Source of the DNA: Ichthyophonus hoferi
Lineage: Eukaryota; Opisthokonta; Ichthyosporea; Ichthyophonida; Ichthyophonidae
Direction: 5' to 3'
Assembly (NCBI GenBank): GCA_002751075.1
Contig: NAOQ01000058.1
Location: 120,878 to 151,584 of the forward strand
DNA length: 30,707 nucleotides
The notes below the pieces were generated by a model. That model was not told the origin of the DNA. It searched no databases and saw only the letters and a list, made by a program, of their open reading frames with translations. Positions 10,385 to 22,065 of the stretch are shown piece after piece (position 1 is the stretch's first letter; every line of letters begins with the position of its first letter). The position numbers and the translations under genes are program-made.

Positions 10385-11734
10385 ATAATTCACTTGATGT
10401 AATGTATAAATTGTTATTTCTTCTGTGGTGCTTCAGAATTGTAAGAACCTTGAGAATCATGAAATCCAATGATGTGATCAGTAGTTATAGTGATAACGTG
10501 ATTGCTTGGTATTGTGACTTTTGATCAAAAAATAGATTTCAGCAAATAAATATGTAGACTGGGGGTTACATTACCGCTTTTGTGCTTGCTGCCTTTAAAT
10601 GCTTATATTATGAGCGTATATTGAATACTTATAGTAGAGCTTATTATTATAAAATTACTTTTGTTCTTTTCTATTACCACTACAAGCTAGGGCTTAAGAG
10701 ATACATTATATGTATAGCATTTTTATTAGCTAGGCAGTGATGATATTTTTTTTATTAAGTAAATGATCTTAGGGCCGAGATCTCCTATCAAACTAAGATC
10801 ACGTTTCCAATTTTTATTGGATGGACTATGAATAGATTGGCATTATAAAGACACAATTTAGAAACAAAATATGTAATCTGACGTCATCTTTGTCAGTTTG
10901 GAAGATCTCTTTGCAAAGATATGATGACATTGTCAAAAAGGTACGAAAAGCAAATTTTTTCAAAAATGCTTAAATAATATAGATGAATGTTATAGTTCAG
11001 AAACTTATTATAACAAGCAAAGCTCCACCAAGGTTTGACTGTCACAATATTGAAGCTAGCTATTTAACATTGACAATTAGCCTTTACAAGTCTTGAGCAA
11101 TTAAAACCATTCTTAATTATAGGTCTTGGTACAGTGCTCTTTATTGGTTCAATATAACAAACTTAAATTATAATTACCCCGGCTTTATAAAAGGCAAATT
11201 ATGTCTGGTCAGACCGCACAAATGAAAAAATTGTGTTATGAGCATATCGTTATTCAATTAATGAGTAAATAAATGAAAATGTTAATATATCTCGTTATTT
11301 AATTAGTTTATTAGGTGAAATCTACTCAAGATAATCTTTGAGGTTTAAATTTGTATCCTATAAAAGGTTCATGTGCATTCTAGATTTTCTATGATCCCAA
11401 AAAAAAAATAGATAGATACAGAAACGAATGAAATATATTTCACATAAAACGACATTTGATAAAATGAAATAAAATAAAACTTATTCATATTCTAGTTTAT
11501 ATATATATAGCTTTAATTACGTAAGCTTTGTAATTTTTGGCCCTAAAACGCATAAAATTGATAAATGTAGAATTTCAACAACCTTGTTACAAAAACAATC
11601 CAGCCCTGCACACGCCAAAACTATTTGAAAAATTCGACCTAATGTCGCGCTTTGGTAAAAAAGACTAATATTGATGTTAGTTTAGATGTACGGATGTAAA
11701 CAACACCTCACCGGCCTACTTTGCCCTTTATCTA
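10385..11734. other. AT-rich intergenic DNA
   Basis: No gene or RNA recognised. It contains a perfect palindromic CRE-type octamer TGACGTCA at 10879-10886 with no adjacent gene start. Confidence 0.5.
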
Positions 11735-11735
11735 A

Positions 11736-11818
<83 letters not shown>

Positions 11819-12219
11819 NNNNNNNNNNNNNNNNNNNNNNNNNNNNNNNNNNNNNNNNNNNNNNNNNNNNNNNNNNNNNNNNNNNNNNNNNNNNNNNNNN
11901 NNNNNNNNNNNNNNNNNNNNNNNNNNNNNNNNNNNNNNNNNNNNNNNNNNNNNNNNNNNNNNNNNNNNNNNNNNNNNNNNNNNNNNNNNNNNNNNNNNNN
12001 NNNNNNNNNNNNNNNNNNNNNNNNNNNNNNNNNNNNNNNNNNNNNNNNNNNNNNNNNNNNNNNNNNNNNNNNNNNNNNNNNNNNNNNNNNNNNNNNNNNN
12101 NNNNNNNNNNNNNNNNNNNNNNNNNNNNNNNNNNNNNNNNNNNNNNNNNNNNNNNNNNNNNNNNNNNNNNNNNNNNNNNNNNNNNNNNNNNNNNNNNNNN
12201 NNNNNNNNNNNNNNNNNNN

Positions 12220-12303
<84 letters not shown>
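11735..12303. repeat. (AAT)n microsatellite split by an assembly gap
   Basis: Pure AAT repeats run from about 11735 to 11818 and resume at 12220-12303, both on the same strand. Between them lie 401 N characters (11819-12219). The gap falls inside the microsatellite, so the true length is unknown. The Ile/Asn-rich open frame across it is an artefact. Confidence 0.97.
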
Positions 12304-12306
<3 letters not shown>

Positions 12307-13343
12307 ATATATTATTAATATTTGTTTTAATTAGTTTAAGTTTAAATAGAAGGTATGTGCGGAGCTATATATAGCTTACAAAGGAAAAGTGAAAAGACGC
12401 TTCTATCTCCGGAGATTTATCTAACCAATAAAAACAAGGTATAAACCTAAAAATTGTCTGATTAGTCGATAGAAAATTACGGTTAGGAACACGTAATACG
12501 TTACCATGTGTATTGTGATATCAAATTCCCCATCACAACAATACCGTACATTCTCTATAATATCTTAAATTGATTGACAATGCTAGATAAGCAATAATCA
12601 AAGGAAAATCCCTTGGTATATTTAATGGAAAGGAAATATTTAGCTAATTGGAAGATATAGTCTTCATCTCAAAAAATCACAGGATGGTTAACAATTCCTA
12701 GAGTATTTTGCTCTACGTAGATGAATTAAAATTATAATTAAAGTCATTACTACTATATAAAAACAATCACCTGGTGAGTAAATAATATAAAATTTAAACA
12801 GTTAAATAATAAAACTAAAAAGAGATTAAAAGGATACAAAGCCAGACTGAGGTTATATGATAATATTTGAATATACAAAGGAAATTGATCAGCCAATGAA
12901 ATTGTAGCTCTTAGTAACCTCTAACCAATAATAATGTGGCATGTAACTAAATTGACGAATAGGCAAACGAAGAAAGATAAACACAAAGATAAAGGACATT
13001 ACCTTATATATATGTATTACATACTCATTATTATATTAACACAGTCAAGATAGGTGCAAAATATATATATACATATGCGGGTGCTTAAATATATTCGAGG
13101 TATTATATAATAAAAATATTTTATATCCGAAGACTTTAATATCATCAAGGACAGAAATATTATAGCAAAAAAAAAAGCATAGCCGTAGTACATTTTGCTC
13201 TCCAGTTAATTAACAACATTGTGCTACAGAGTTTTGTTCATGTTTTTATAATATTAGTGACTTAATTATAAGCACAGCACTGTCTTGTTAAATAATAATA
13301 GTATAATAGTAACTATAGCTTCCTATATTCCGACTTAAAAAAC
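12304..13343. other. 5' flank of the TLDc gene
   Basis: AT-rich sequence with no competing gene. It must hold the promoter and 5' UTR of the TLDc gene, but no convincing core element stands out from the background of TATA-like runs. Confidence 0.45.
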
Positions 13344-13933
13344 ATGGCTGCGAAAGATTACTCAGAAAATGGAATGGAGAGTGTTGTAACGTCTGTATTA
13401 AACTGGTTGGTAAGTATTATATTACTATTCTTACATCTATATTTCTTCTGTGTCTTTTTCGGAAGCAACTTACGTATATTATGTGTCATATATATATATA
13501 TCGTTATAATAGGTTAGGGCGAGGTGCAGGAGAATTTAACATTAATATTTAGTAGTCAAATGTTGTATGACAGAATAGGCTAAGGGAGAGATTAGCTCTG
13601 TTGGATTATGGAGTGTATCTATATATTGAAGTTAATAGTTAGGGGATCTCAACCTAAAAAGATGGCAATATTAATCATTACAGAATTAAATTGCTTTATT
13701 TTGCACTTTTCTTAAGTTATTTTGGCTTTATAAATATCGGAAAGGTTTTGGTGGCCCTGAGAAATATTATTATCCTTAGGATGTCATTAACACTATTTCA
13801 TATTCCTTTAACTTGACTTCTTTAAAAACATGCCATTTTTCTCATTGAGAACGGCATCTATTGTTATATCTTTGTTAAAGATCAGAACTGGTTATTCTTT
13901 TTATTAATAAATAATGGTTTACCTAGCCTCCCC

Positions 13934-13970
<37 letters not shown>

Positions 13971-16900
13971 GTCTCTCTCTTTTTTTGCATTTTTATATAA
14001 TCACTCCACCGTATATTATTGCAATTTTCTATTTGCTTACATTCCTTTCACTACAGATATTATAAGTAGAGTTATAAGGTCTATAACAACCTCCTTTCCC
14101 CTCTCTTCCCTCTCTCCTCTGCTCACACCTCCTATTACATCTAATTCCCTTTTAGTTTTCTTCCGTCTCTTACTGTATTTACTAATAACAATGTATTATT
14201 TTATTTTTTCCTCTTTGGTTGACTATATTTTTCTCTATATTTCTTTCTTCTACTGTTATTCATTCCGTATTCTCGCTAATGCGCTTTTCTCTCTTTTTTC
14301 TCTTACTTAAATTGTTTTTCCCTCTTTATACCTTTTATTTAATGATTTTCAACTATGCCTTATACCCACCTACCCACCTAACTATACGTATCTTTTTTTC
14401 CCTTTCCTTACTATTTGTTTTTGCCTCCAGATTCCCCCGGACTCCTTAGAAGATGATCGCAATTGCATGACAACCAATCACCAATCCCCGATTAACCTAC
14501 CTGAATCAACTACACATTGTGGTAAAGACCATGCACATAAAGATATAAATAAAATAGATCAGTCTAATATACACACTGAACAACCGGTGCAATATCACAT
14601 ACCACGTCATGCCATTAGGGCTGGATTAGCAGGAAAAAAAGAACATATTGGAAAAAAATCTGAACTTCATGCTAAAATAGATTCAAGTAAAGGAGAGGAA
14701 AAAGATACCAATACAAAGTATTCACACCCACATCTAACCAATTATTCCCATGCGGATAAAGCAAGTAAACCAATCACTTCTGTGGATATACATCATACTG
14801 GCACAAACCCAATTCCAAGACAAATTCATTCTTCTCAGGGAGACATAAACATAAGAGGAAAGGGGCATTCCAGTTTGAGTTCATCCCGTAATCGTGCAGA
14901 CAGTAATAAAAGGTATAGTCAGGAACAGCCAGCGATGAGTATGGGTATATTAGGTGACTTGTTAGAGAAAACACGACTGACATTCGGATCATCAGATCAT
15001 CACAAACCGAAACATGGTAGTACTGTAAAGAAAAGAGTAAGTATGGAGAAAGATAACACAGTGACTTCATGTAAAGTGTTGGAGACACCCGCACAGATCA
15101 AAGAAAGGAAGCTAGAGGAAGAGAGAATGATGCTGGATTTTCCAGGGTGGGCCTGTGTGGAATTAGATACTAAATCTAATATTGTCAGCCCTGATATGGC
15201 CCGAATGGTAAGGTATAGGTGGGTTATAGCTAGGTCGGGTGGGGATTGAACTAAGTGGGGATTTTAAATTGTTGTGTTAGGGTTTTCTTCAGTGTTGTAA
15301 CATGTATGATATGAGATTATATCTATGGCATGTTTTTGGTAGGTTATAGCTAGGTTATTTGGTGATTGGATTGGGTGGGGCTTTAAAATTACCTTTTTAA
15401 GTTGATTTTCAGTGTTGTAGTATTTATAATATGATATTCTATCTATGGTAGCGGCCAATTAAGAGGTAGACTAGCCTTGAATAATTGGTTATGATTGGAT
15501 TGATCTGCCTCTCACATATGGGGATTACTGGAGTTCATTGGTCTATATATGACATGCATAATTTGTGATTGAATGATTTTAGATTTTACGAGTTATTATT
15601 GGTTACTATACATATCCCTCTTGGCAAATGGGACGGTTTCTTGTTTATGATTGAATGCAAAACAGGTTAGAGTTAGTTCATGTGACATCTGCTACTACTG
15701 ATTGGCTCTCAGATGGCACCCTTTTAAATTTTAGGGTTTAAGGAGATTCTTAATCTAGAGAATGGTAGGGGTGATTGGATAGGTTTTTATATTTAAATAG
15801 GTACGCGTTCACCAATATTATATATATATATTTCCTTGGAAATTTCCTGTGACAACTAGGGTGCTATGGTTATTGGTTTGTTAATTATTTAGTTAATTAG
15901 TGAGTTAATTGATTGATTGAGTTGTTAATTAATTGGTTAATGAATAATTAAGTTATTTACTTGGTCAAGAGGTTTGTCGCATTATACTATATAATATATA
16001 TGTGCATTTTGTAATCTCTTGATCTTGATAGCTATCAGCCAATCATATAGTTATAAAGTGTTTTGTTTTGACAACACGGTATTTCCCTCCCTCTATCAAG
16101 TGAATTTGAATTAATTGATTGATGCAAGGGCAAGCAGGTTGTTGTATTTGGCAATGACTGAATTGGACCTGCAAGTCTAAATATTAGGGTGGTATCTTTT
16201 AATGGATGCTGGTGCCTACTATATATATCTGTAGGGTCAGATGTAGGACATGTGATAGGGGTAATGACCTTGTATGACTGCAGATAGCACAACACCTTCC
16301 TCATACGGTGCAAGATAGAAACTGGATAATGGTCTACAGTACATACGAGTATGTACTCTCTTGTCTTATCTTTTGCCCTGTCTAATTGACTTTCCTTTTA
16401 TATATCAATCTACCTACCTAATTACCTCTCTCTCTATATATATATCTTTATCTAGTTGTTTTATCTTCTTTTTTTTTCTTTCTCTACCCCACTCTAACTT
16501 ATACATACCTAATGTTATTACTAGACCCCCTTGTAATATCAAACCACCGAGTAGTCGTTAATTACTTCTATCTATAGCTTACTATTCCGCTACTATAGCA
16601 TTATATATATATGATTTATTAAGAGTAACCAATCATATGACAACAATACTAATCTGATCGCGTAAATGTATTAGGCATGGAACTAGTTTACAGTCTTTGT
16701 ATCGTAAATGCCAGGCCTATGGAGGACCGTGTGTATTGATAGTGAGGGAAGACAGCGCCCATGTATGATATGTGTGGTTGTGTGTGTGTATGTATATTTG
16801 TATGTATGTATGTATGTATGTATGTATGTATGTACGTAGGTGTGTGTGTATGTATGTTTTATGTGTATATGTGGTTGTGTACGTATGTATGCGTATGTGG

Positions 16901-18388
16901 GTATGTGTGGTTGTGGGTGTGGTTGTATGTATGTGTATGCATGTATATATGTTTACGCTTACTGTGTACAGTATATGTATTTCTTCTTTTTTTCTATCGT
17001 CCTTTCGCCAACCCCTCCCTCTACTGCCTCCACCACATCATCCTTACCTTATACTCTTTATTATCCCTAACAGGTGTTTGGTGCCTATACGAACCAGTGT
17101 ATCCAATTGACCAATGACAAGTACCTTGGGAATGGGGAATGTTTCATATACCAATTACTACCGTATGCTAATTCATATCTATGCCTTTATGCTTCATACA
17201 CGTTTGTGATTGGCTAATTATTACTTTGTTTCCCTCTGGTTGGATGTTTTGTATTCTCCAATAAAATAGCATCTTCTGTCTGACCTCATTAGTGTTATTA
17301 TTTTATCTCTCGTATATCTACTCTCCTTCTCTTTCCCCTCCTACCTATCCTTATTCCCCTACTTATTACTATCATATTATTTAATCTTAGCTAACGAACA
17401 TTTCATATCGTCAGAAAATTAAAGATCTATTCGTGGACCAATAAGAATCGATACATGTTGATGGTAGGTTTTTAAATGTATCATTGTAATTTTAATAACC
17501 CATTCTCTAATTAAGTGATTTTTTACGCTTTATCATTTTTATTCTTTCATTGTATACGGTTATTGTGATTGGAAAAGGGTTGTTTTAATAATTTTAATAA
17601 GGGACGTAGGGGTGCATAGAGATAGGGGACATAAACAAAAGAAGCATGCACACACAGAGATAGAGAGTATGTAAATAAATATATGCATATATATGATAAT
17701 ATATCATGTGATATATAGGATAAATAGACGAAAGTATAATAGTATAAATAGGGCAATCTATTATAATATGTGCACTATATAATCGTAATAAAAAAGACTC
17801 AGTCTACCTTAAAAAGATAACATTTATACAATATGATTTGAACATATTAATGGTATTTAGATGACTTTCTTGCTTGACTTCCTATCAATAAAAAAGGTGA
17901 TTATTGTATATGTATAAGATATCTGACTTACTTTGTTTAACGGCTGAATCAGCTTCCTATACTATTCTCATTACCAAATTATGCTTTATATCATATCGTA
18001 CCATTATAAATATCATAGTTGGAGTTAACAAATACCAAATAGTGTGTATGTTATGTATATGTCTTTGCTGGCTCTTGATACTTACACTTACATGTTATCT
18101 TGCTCTTGTATTATTATACTACTATACATAGTATCCAACACACTGCCATGCATTTTTTCATACTATTTATACTACTATAATATCATATATACATAGGGTG
18201 CAGAAAAATCCTTCCACTTTGGGAGTGGAGGAGGGACCTATGGCCTATGGGTGAACGACGAATTACGGCAGGGCCAATCACAACGCTGTGAAACATATGC
18301 CAATGATCCTTTGGGTAGTGATGAATTTTTTACCATAAGTGGAATCGAGGTATGGGGGTTTGAAGGAGCTCATTCATATCCCCCGTAA
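13344..18388 (+). CDS. TLDc-domain protein (OXR1/NCOA7-like C-terminus), seven exons, 441 residues
   Basis: Exons: 13344-13409, 14431-15207, 16284-16348, 16675-16762, 17074-17162, 17415-17463 and 18197-18388 (TAA stop). All six introns are GT-AG with phases 0, 0, 2, 0, 2, 0, and the exons join in frame to 1326 bases. Residues 1-269 are hydrophilic. Residues 270-435 form a complete TLDc domain: SNIVSPDMARM, NWIMVYSTYEHGTSLQSLYR, VFGAY, GNGECFIYQL, KIYSWTNKNRYML, FGSGGGTYGLWVND, CETYANDPL and FTISGIEVWGFEG follow the family's order. TLDc proteins such as OXR1 and NCOA7 protect against oxidative stress and several bind and regulate the V-ATPase; that role here is by family inference. No LysM, GRAM or TBC domain is seen, so the protein resembles short OXR1-type forms. 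The start has a good context (AACATGG). Confidence 0.93.
13936..13980. repeat. (CT)n microsatellite in intron 1
   Basis: A nearly pure CT run of about 45 bases with two GTCT interruptions, followed by a T-run. It sits in intron 1 of the TLDc gene upstream of a long pyrimidine-rich segment. Confidence 0.9.
14431..15207 (+). CDS. Exon 2 of the TLDc gene: long hydrophilic N-terminal region
   Basis: This 777-base exon encodes residues 23-281, over half the protein. Residues 35-190 are rich in His, Lys, Ser, Asn and Gln with almost no hydrophobic clusters, so probably disordered. A short amphipathic stretch GILGDLLEKTRLTF (194-207) and a charged helix KERKLEEERMM (246-256) are the only ordered-looking parts. 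The last 12 or so residues begin the TLDc domain. I do not recognise the N-terminal region as any known domain; it may bind partners or carry modification sites. The acceptor is TTGCCTCCAG and the donor GTAAGG. Confidence 0.9.
15222..15456. repeat. Two-copy 120-bp tandem duplication in intron 2
   Basis: GGTTATAGCTAGGT starts at 15222 and again at 15342. The units share TTTTAAA, TTTTCAGTGTTGTA and ATATGA-ATT-TATCTATGG in order. The first unit begins 15 bases after the exon 2 donor. The units differ at many positions, so the duplication is not recent. Confidence 0.8.
16785..16955. repeat. (TGTA)n / (GTGTAT)n low-complexity tract in intron 4
   Basis: Runs of TGTA and TGTGTA begin about 25 bases after the exon 4 donor. 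The Val/Cys/Met/Tyr-rich open frames across it are artefacts. Confidence 0.9.
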
Positions 18389-18714
18389 ATTTTAGTTTGC
18401 ACCCAATCATCTATAATTTTATGGTAAATTATAATTAGGATTTTATGAATATAATACTATATTGAATATATTGAGTATATTGTATGGTAGCTATATACCA
18501 GTAGTACATCTTGGGATAATAGCGCGGTTTTTCGTTCAAATCAATAGACTCTTCTCTATAACCTGGTATGGTTGTTGTTGGAAATATTCTATGAAATACA
18601 TATATAGATATTATGTAACGCTGAAAGTATATATATATAACTACGATTATTTATTATTAATTTTTTATTGTTCAGAATCAAGGCATGAGGCCCTACCAAT
18701 AATTACTTTCAGAA

Positions 18715-18720
18715 AATAAA
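18715..18720 (+). promoter_or_regulatory. Candidate polyadenylation signal of the TLDc gene
   Basis: This is the first AATAAA I find downstream of the stop codon, 327 bases past it. It would give a 3' UTR of about 350 bases. It is inferred from position only. Confidence 0.45.
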
Positions 18721-19191
18721 GCAATGATAATTAACCAATATACGTTGATATTCCATCTGTTAAAATTAACATAGCTCATTGATTGATCTAACATACATAG
18801 AATATATCAGGTATATATGCTTGAAGCTTTGACAGCTGTGGTTTCCTTATAATGTTACAATGATGTGACAATCAAGCAATATTACAACTCGATATTTTTA
18901 AACCAATCTATTTCCTACCATATGCATCCTTATAAGGTTATTCTTTTATTCGCTCTCCATTAAAAAATACTGCTTTAGTGGCCGCCTAACAGGGAAAATA
19001 CGAGTTAATGGTAGCGATAACTCGGGTAAAATAGTTTTAAAATCTAATTTAGTAAGATAGGACGATAGTTAGATGGATAGTCAAAAGGATGGTTGGGATA
19101 GAAGATAATACAATAAGGCATGAACACTGCCTGGCACAATATTAAATTTAAAATTGCTGTCAGAACCACTCAGTAAAGTGCATTAATAAAG
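18721..19191. other. Intergenic DNA between convergent genes
   Basis: No gene, RNA or repeat recognised. Together with 19371-20400 it separates the 3' ends of the TLDc gene and the small membrane-protein gene. Confidence 0.5.
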
Positions 19192-19370
19192 TGTCATAAG
19201 GCTTAGCAACACAATGATATTCAAAAGATTCTGGGTACCCGTCTCATGGAGTTACAGCATAAAAATCAGCACTTATACGTAAGAAACAATTTTTCTAGCC
19301 TTTTAAAATGTCTCATAGTGCTTAACAACACCAATGATATTCAAAGGCTCTTGGGCACCAGTCCCATATA
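19192..19370. repeat. Two-copy tandem duplication, 117-bp period
   Basis: TGTCATAAGGCTTAGCAACAC (first unit, 19192) recurs as TGTCTCATAGTGCTTAACAAC (19309). Both are followed by AATGATATTCAAA, then CTTGGGCACC or CTGGGTACC, then CCCATAT or TCTCATGG. The second copy is incomplete. Confidence 0.7.
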
Positions 19371-20400
19371 TAAATGTGCAGCTCTCTAGCTGCTACATAT
19401 CTTTTTATCTACAAGGTCACCGATTTAACTTAAGGCTGTGATAATGATTCTGACTTGGGCAGGTGTGTACATTGGTAATTACCAGATTATCTTGTTAAAT
19501 TATTAAAATCAAGTTAAGGATCCATACCTCTAATATAAGGCTTGCGATTGGCTGTGCACTCAGCTAAATGCATCCATGAAAATGTATAAAAAGAAATCTA
19601 TCATATAATATGTTCACTATCCTATTAAAAATGGTCAACGGTCCATCGGCCAATCCAAGATAAGCCTTTGTTTTTAAAAGCCAAACAGGTGATTGGAAAG
19701 GCGAGCAAGTAAATAAGAGCATAGCATCCACTACAACACAACTATTAAAATTAAGTATGTCTGTTTGTATGATATAGTCTTACAACTCGATGTGGTAACA
19801 TTGAAAGAAACAGTTGCTATGATGTCTGGGTAGATCGACTCGGAAATCCGTGCTAGACAAAATACCTAATGCTCATTCGTGCATTATAATAATAAACTAT
19901 TAAAAATTAAAATCGTTTGTCGACTGAATAATAGCATGTTGTGATTTCGTGTCCAATTGGTCCTCCTGGGTGTTGAGTGATAAATGGCGGGTGAAGGGAG
20001 AGTTCTCATTGGTGGTTTCTTTAAAGATCAACCGTAATGATTGGCTAGGGAGTGATATGATTGGTTAATATTTTTATTATTTAATTTTTCTTGTTAGATA
20101 AACTATTATACAATCACCTATTAATTTAGTTATCACATACACCCATCAATAAAAACTCATAATACAATAGTAAATAAGGCTTGGGCTCTTTTTATCAAAC
20201 CCAAGTGACAATATAAATCCCTATAAATACCTATAAATATATACATATGCCTTTCTTAACAAGAAGGCATTTTTCTTTTGTCAAGTAAAACAATATACCA
20301 CCTATGTCAGGGCATATTCAAAACCAATCAAATTAAATTAAATCAGAACGAAGTAAATAGAATAGCTTAGTAGGCTGATGCTATATGCTATATTATAATA
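19371..20400. other. Intergenic DNA, nothing recognised
   Basis: AT-rich, with no open frame of note. It contains the downstream side of the minus-strand gene at 20587-21018, but no clear minus-strand AATAAA was found. Confidence 0.45.
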
Positions 20401-20439
20401 AGAAATAACAAAAAAATAAGAAAGACAAAATAAAAAATA

Positions 20440-20580
20440 CACACATGGATGCATACATAAATACAAACATACATACATACACATACATACATAGACCTAT
20501 ACACATAGATATACACATAATATGATACATACATACATATATGCATATATAAATAAAAAAATACATATAATACATATCTA
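20440..20580. repeat. (ACAT)n low-complexity tract
   Basis: Repeated ATAC/ACAT units directly downstream of the stop codon of the minus-strand gene, probably within its 3' UTR. The Tyr/Cys/Met-rich minus-strand frames it generates are not genes. Confidence 0.85.
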
Positions 20581-20586
20581 CCTACT

Positions 20587-21018
20587 TTATCGTAGAGAGC
20601 CTCTGTCGTTCTCTTGCTCCTCTTTACTCTTTCTCCGCCGCAGTATCCCATTGCACACCATGTCCGTGACAATAATAGCACACACACACGCAACTGAATA
20701 GGTTAACATGGGTGTTTCAACAAGAGAACGCATAAAAGCCGGTCCATGTTTCGATACCGCATTACCAGTTGTTATAGCCTGACGGAGAGAGCCCTCGAAG
20801 TAACTGTCAGGAATGTCTTTCTTGACACCAAGGAAAAATGAAGGTTGAGGACGGATAAGATTATTTGCAAGCCAGTGTTGTGAGTTTGTTAGCGCCGTTT
20901 TTACTACGGCAGGAGTAACAGGTTTTATAGCTACTAATTTCTTGTTGGTACAGATAGGTGCCCTAGTAGGAGGGAAGGAGAGGGCGGGAAATGAAGGAAG
21001 ATGGTTTTTGCTAGGCAT
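20587..21018 (-). CDS. Unrecognised 143-residue single-pass membrane protein, possibly mitochondrial
   Basis: A single-exon open frame with an ATG in good context (AACACCATGC). The first 67 residues contain no Asp or Glu but many Lys, Arg, Pro and Ser, as in mitochondrial presequences. One hydrophobic segment (about 104-126, MLTYSVACVCAIIVTDMV) is followed by a basic RRRKSK cluster and an acidic-basic tail (EEQENDRG). The middle (56-100) holds RPQPSFFLGVKKDIPDSYFEG and a GNAVSKHGPAFMRSLVE stretch that looks like a structured juxtamembrane part. Codon use and composition look coding, unlike the low-complexity frames beside it. I do not recognise the family. It is convergent with the TLDc gene. 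A mitochondrial inner-membrane location is inference only. Confidence 0.65.
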   Translation of the reverse strand: MPSKNHLPSFPALSFPPTRAPICTNKKLVAIKPVTPAVVKTALTNSQHWLANNLIRPQPSFFLGVKKDIPDSYFEGSLRQAITTGNAVSKHGPAFMRSLVETPMLTYSVACVCAIIVTDMVCNGILRRRKSKEEQENDRGSLR

Positions 21019-21316
21019 GGTGTTCTTTATTCTCGCTTCAGTTAATAATTATATTGAATAGGGGAAAGGAAAAGGGAAAAAGAATAAATCTATAAAATAA
21101 CCTAGCAAGCAATTACTTGCATTTATGACTCTAGTGGTTGTTAGGCATACATTTGTGTGTGATAATTAGTGCGAAAATAATTGTGACTTGACTGATTAAT
21201 AATAGCTTGATAACGTTATCACAAGCACGGGGGAAGCACGTACAACCATCCAATAAGTATAACTTCCCAATAATAACAATAATAAATAAATAAAAGAGCG
21301 TAAAGATAAATTTCAT

Positions 21317-21658
21317 GATGCGGTCAGGTATGTGGCTCGAATCGACCTGCTAATTTCAATTGACCTGCTTTGATTTGTTATTTGGTAGGCTTTTTAAAAA
21401 CCTTTATTAAAACGATATTACACTTTTTAAATTTTAATTTTTAATATATATATTGTTTATTTTTGCATTTTTGTATGCACTTTTATATATTTAAAATTCA
21501 GGATGCAGTCAAGACATGTGGCTTGAATCAACCTTCTAATTTTGAAATTTTGAATGACCTGCTTCGGTTTGTTATTTAGAGTTGTTAAGACCTAAAATGG
21601 CATTACACTTTTAAATCTTAATTGCTAATATATATATATTATTCATTTTAAAATTTTA
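21317..21658. repeat. Two-copy tandem duplication, 185-bp period
   Basis: GATGCGGTCAGGTATGTGGC starts at 21317 and GATGCAGTCAAGACATGTGG at 21502. Both are followed by TGAATC or CGAATC, TCTAATTTT or GCTAATTTC, GACCTGCTT, TTTGTTATTT, a CATTACACTTTT-like block and a TAATATATATAT run. The copies are visibly diverged. Confidence 0.8.
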
Positions 21659-22065
21659 TTAAAACAATAATATTGAATTAATTTAGGTATCTCTTGATAT
21701 ATCTATAAACATCTAATATTATTAGTAATTATTATTACGTGGGAAAATAGCTAGTGCAATCTATTGGTGTTAAATGTTTATCCAAGATGATCTATCAAAA
21801 ATTGAACCAGCCAATGGTTTAGATCCTGCAACTATATAATAAACCATTTCAGATCATACGTTTTGGGTTAGATGGTTCATTGCTTAGGCATCTTGTCGAT
21901 GGCTAGCCCTGCTGACTTGTTTAATAATAAAAATGTGTTTTAGCATATCTGGACTCTGTGTATGCAAAGTGACACGGTTAAACGCCCCTTGATTTGGTGT
22001 TTTCTCTCCTTCTAAACGAATATAGGTCACAGGAACGCTTCTGTCTCCATTTATTATTCCCAACA
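21659..22065 (-). repeat. Solo LTR, family X
   Basis: On the minus strand this begins TGTTGGGAATAATAAATGG and can be followed for 407 bases against the LTR units at 9988-10384 and 29026-29555. Shared blocks include GCCTAAGCAA, TATGATCTGAAATGG, TTATTATATAGTTGCAGGA and CCATTGGCTGGTTCAATTTT. No internal element sequence is attached, so it is a solo LTR. The 60-codon minus-strand open frame at 21884-22066 lies wholly within it. Confidence 0.72.

Noticed and set aside
10879-10886. Perfect CRE palindrome TGACGTCA
   Set aside because: One octamer in gene-free DNA can occur by chance and no start site lies nearby.
11686-12318. 210-codon plus-strand frame
   Set aside because: It consists of AAT repeat and unknown bases of an assembly gap.
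14219-14449. Plus-strand open frame rich in Phe, Leu and Ser
   Set aside because: It lies in the pyrimidine-rich end of intron 1 of the TLDc gene; the composition comes from C/T bias and it crosses a good splice acceptor.
14774-15094. Minus-strand open frame opposite exon 2
   Set aside because: Antisense shadow of a well-supported coding exon.
16761-17117. Three overlapping Val/Cys/Met/Tyr-rich frames
   Set aside because: Products of a TGTA/GTGTAT simple repeat in intron 4.
20388-20693. Minus-strand Tyr/Cys/Met-rich frames
   Set aside because: Products of an ACAT simple repeat, overlapping the end of a better gene frame.
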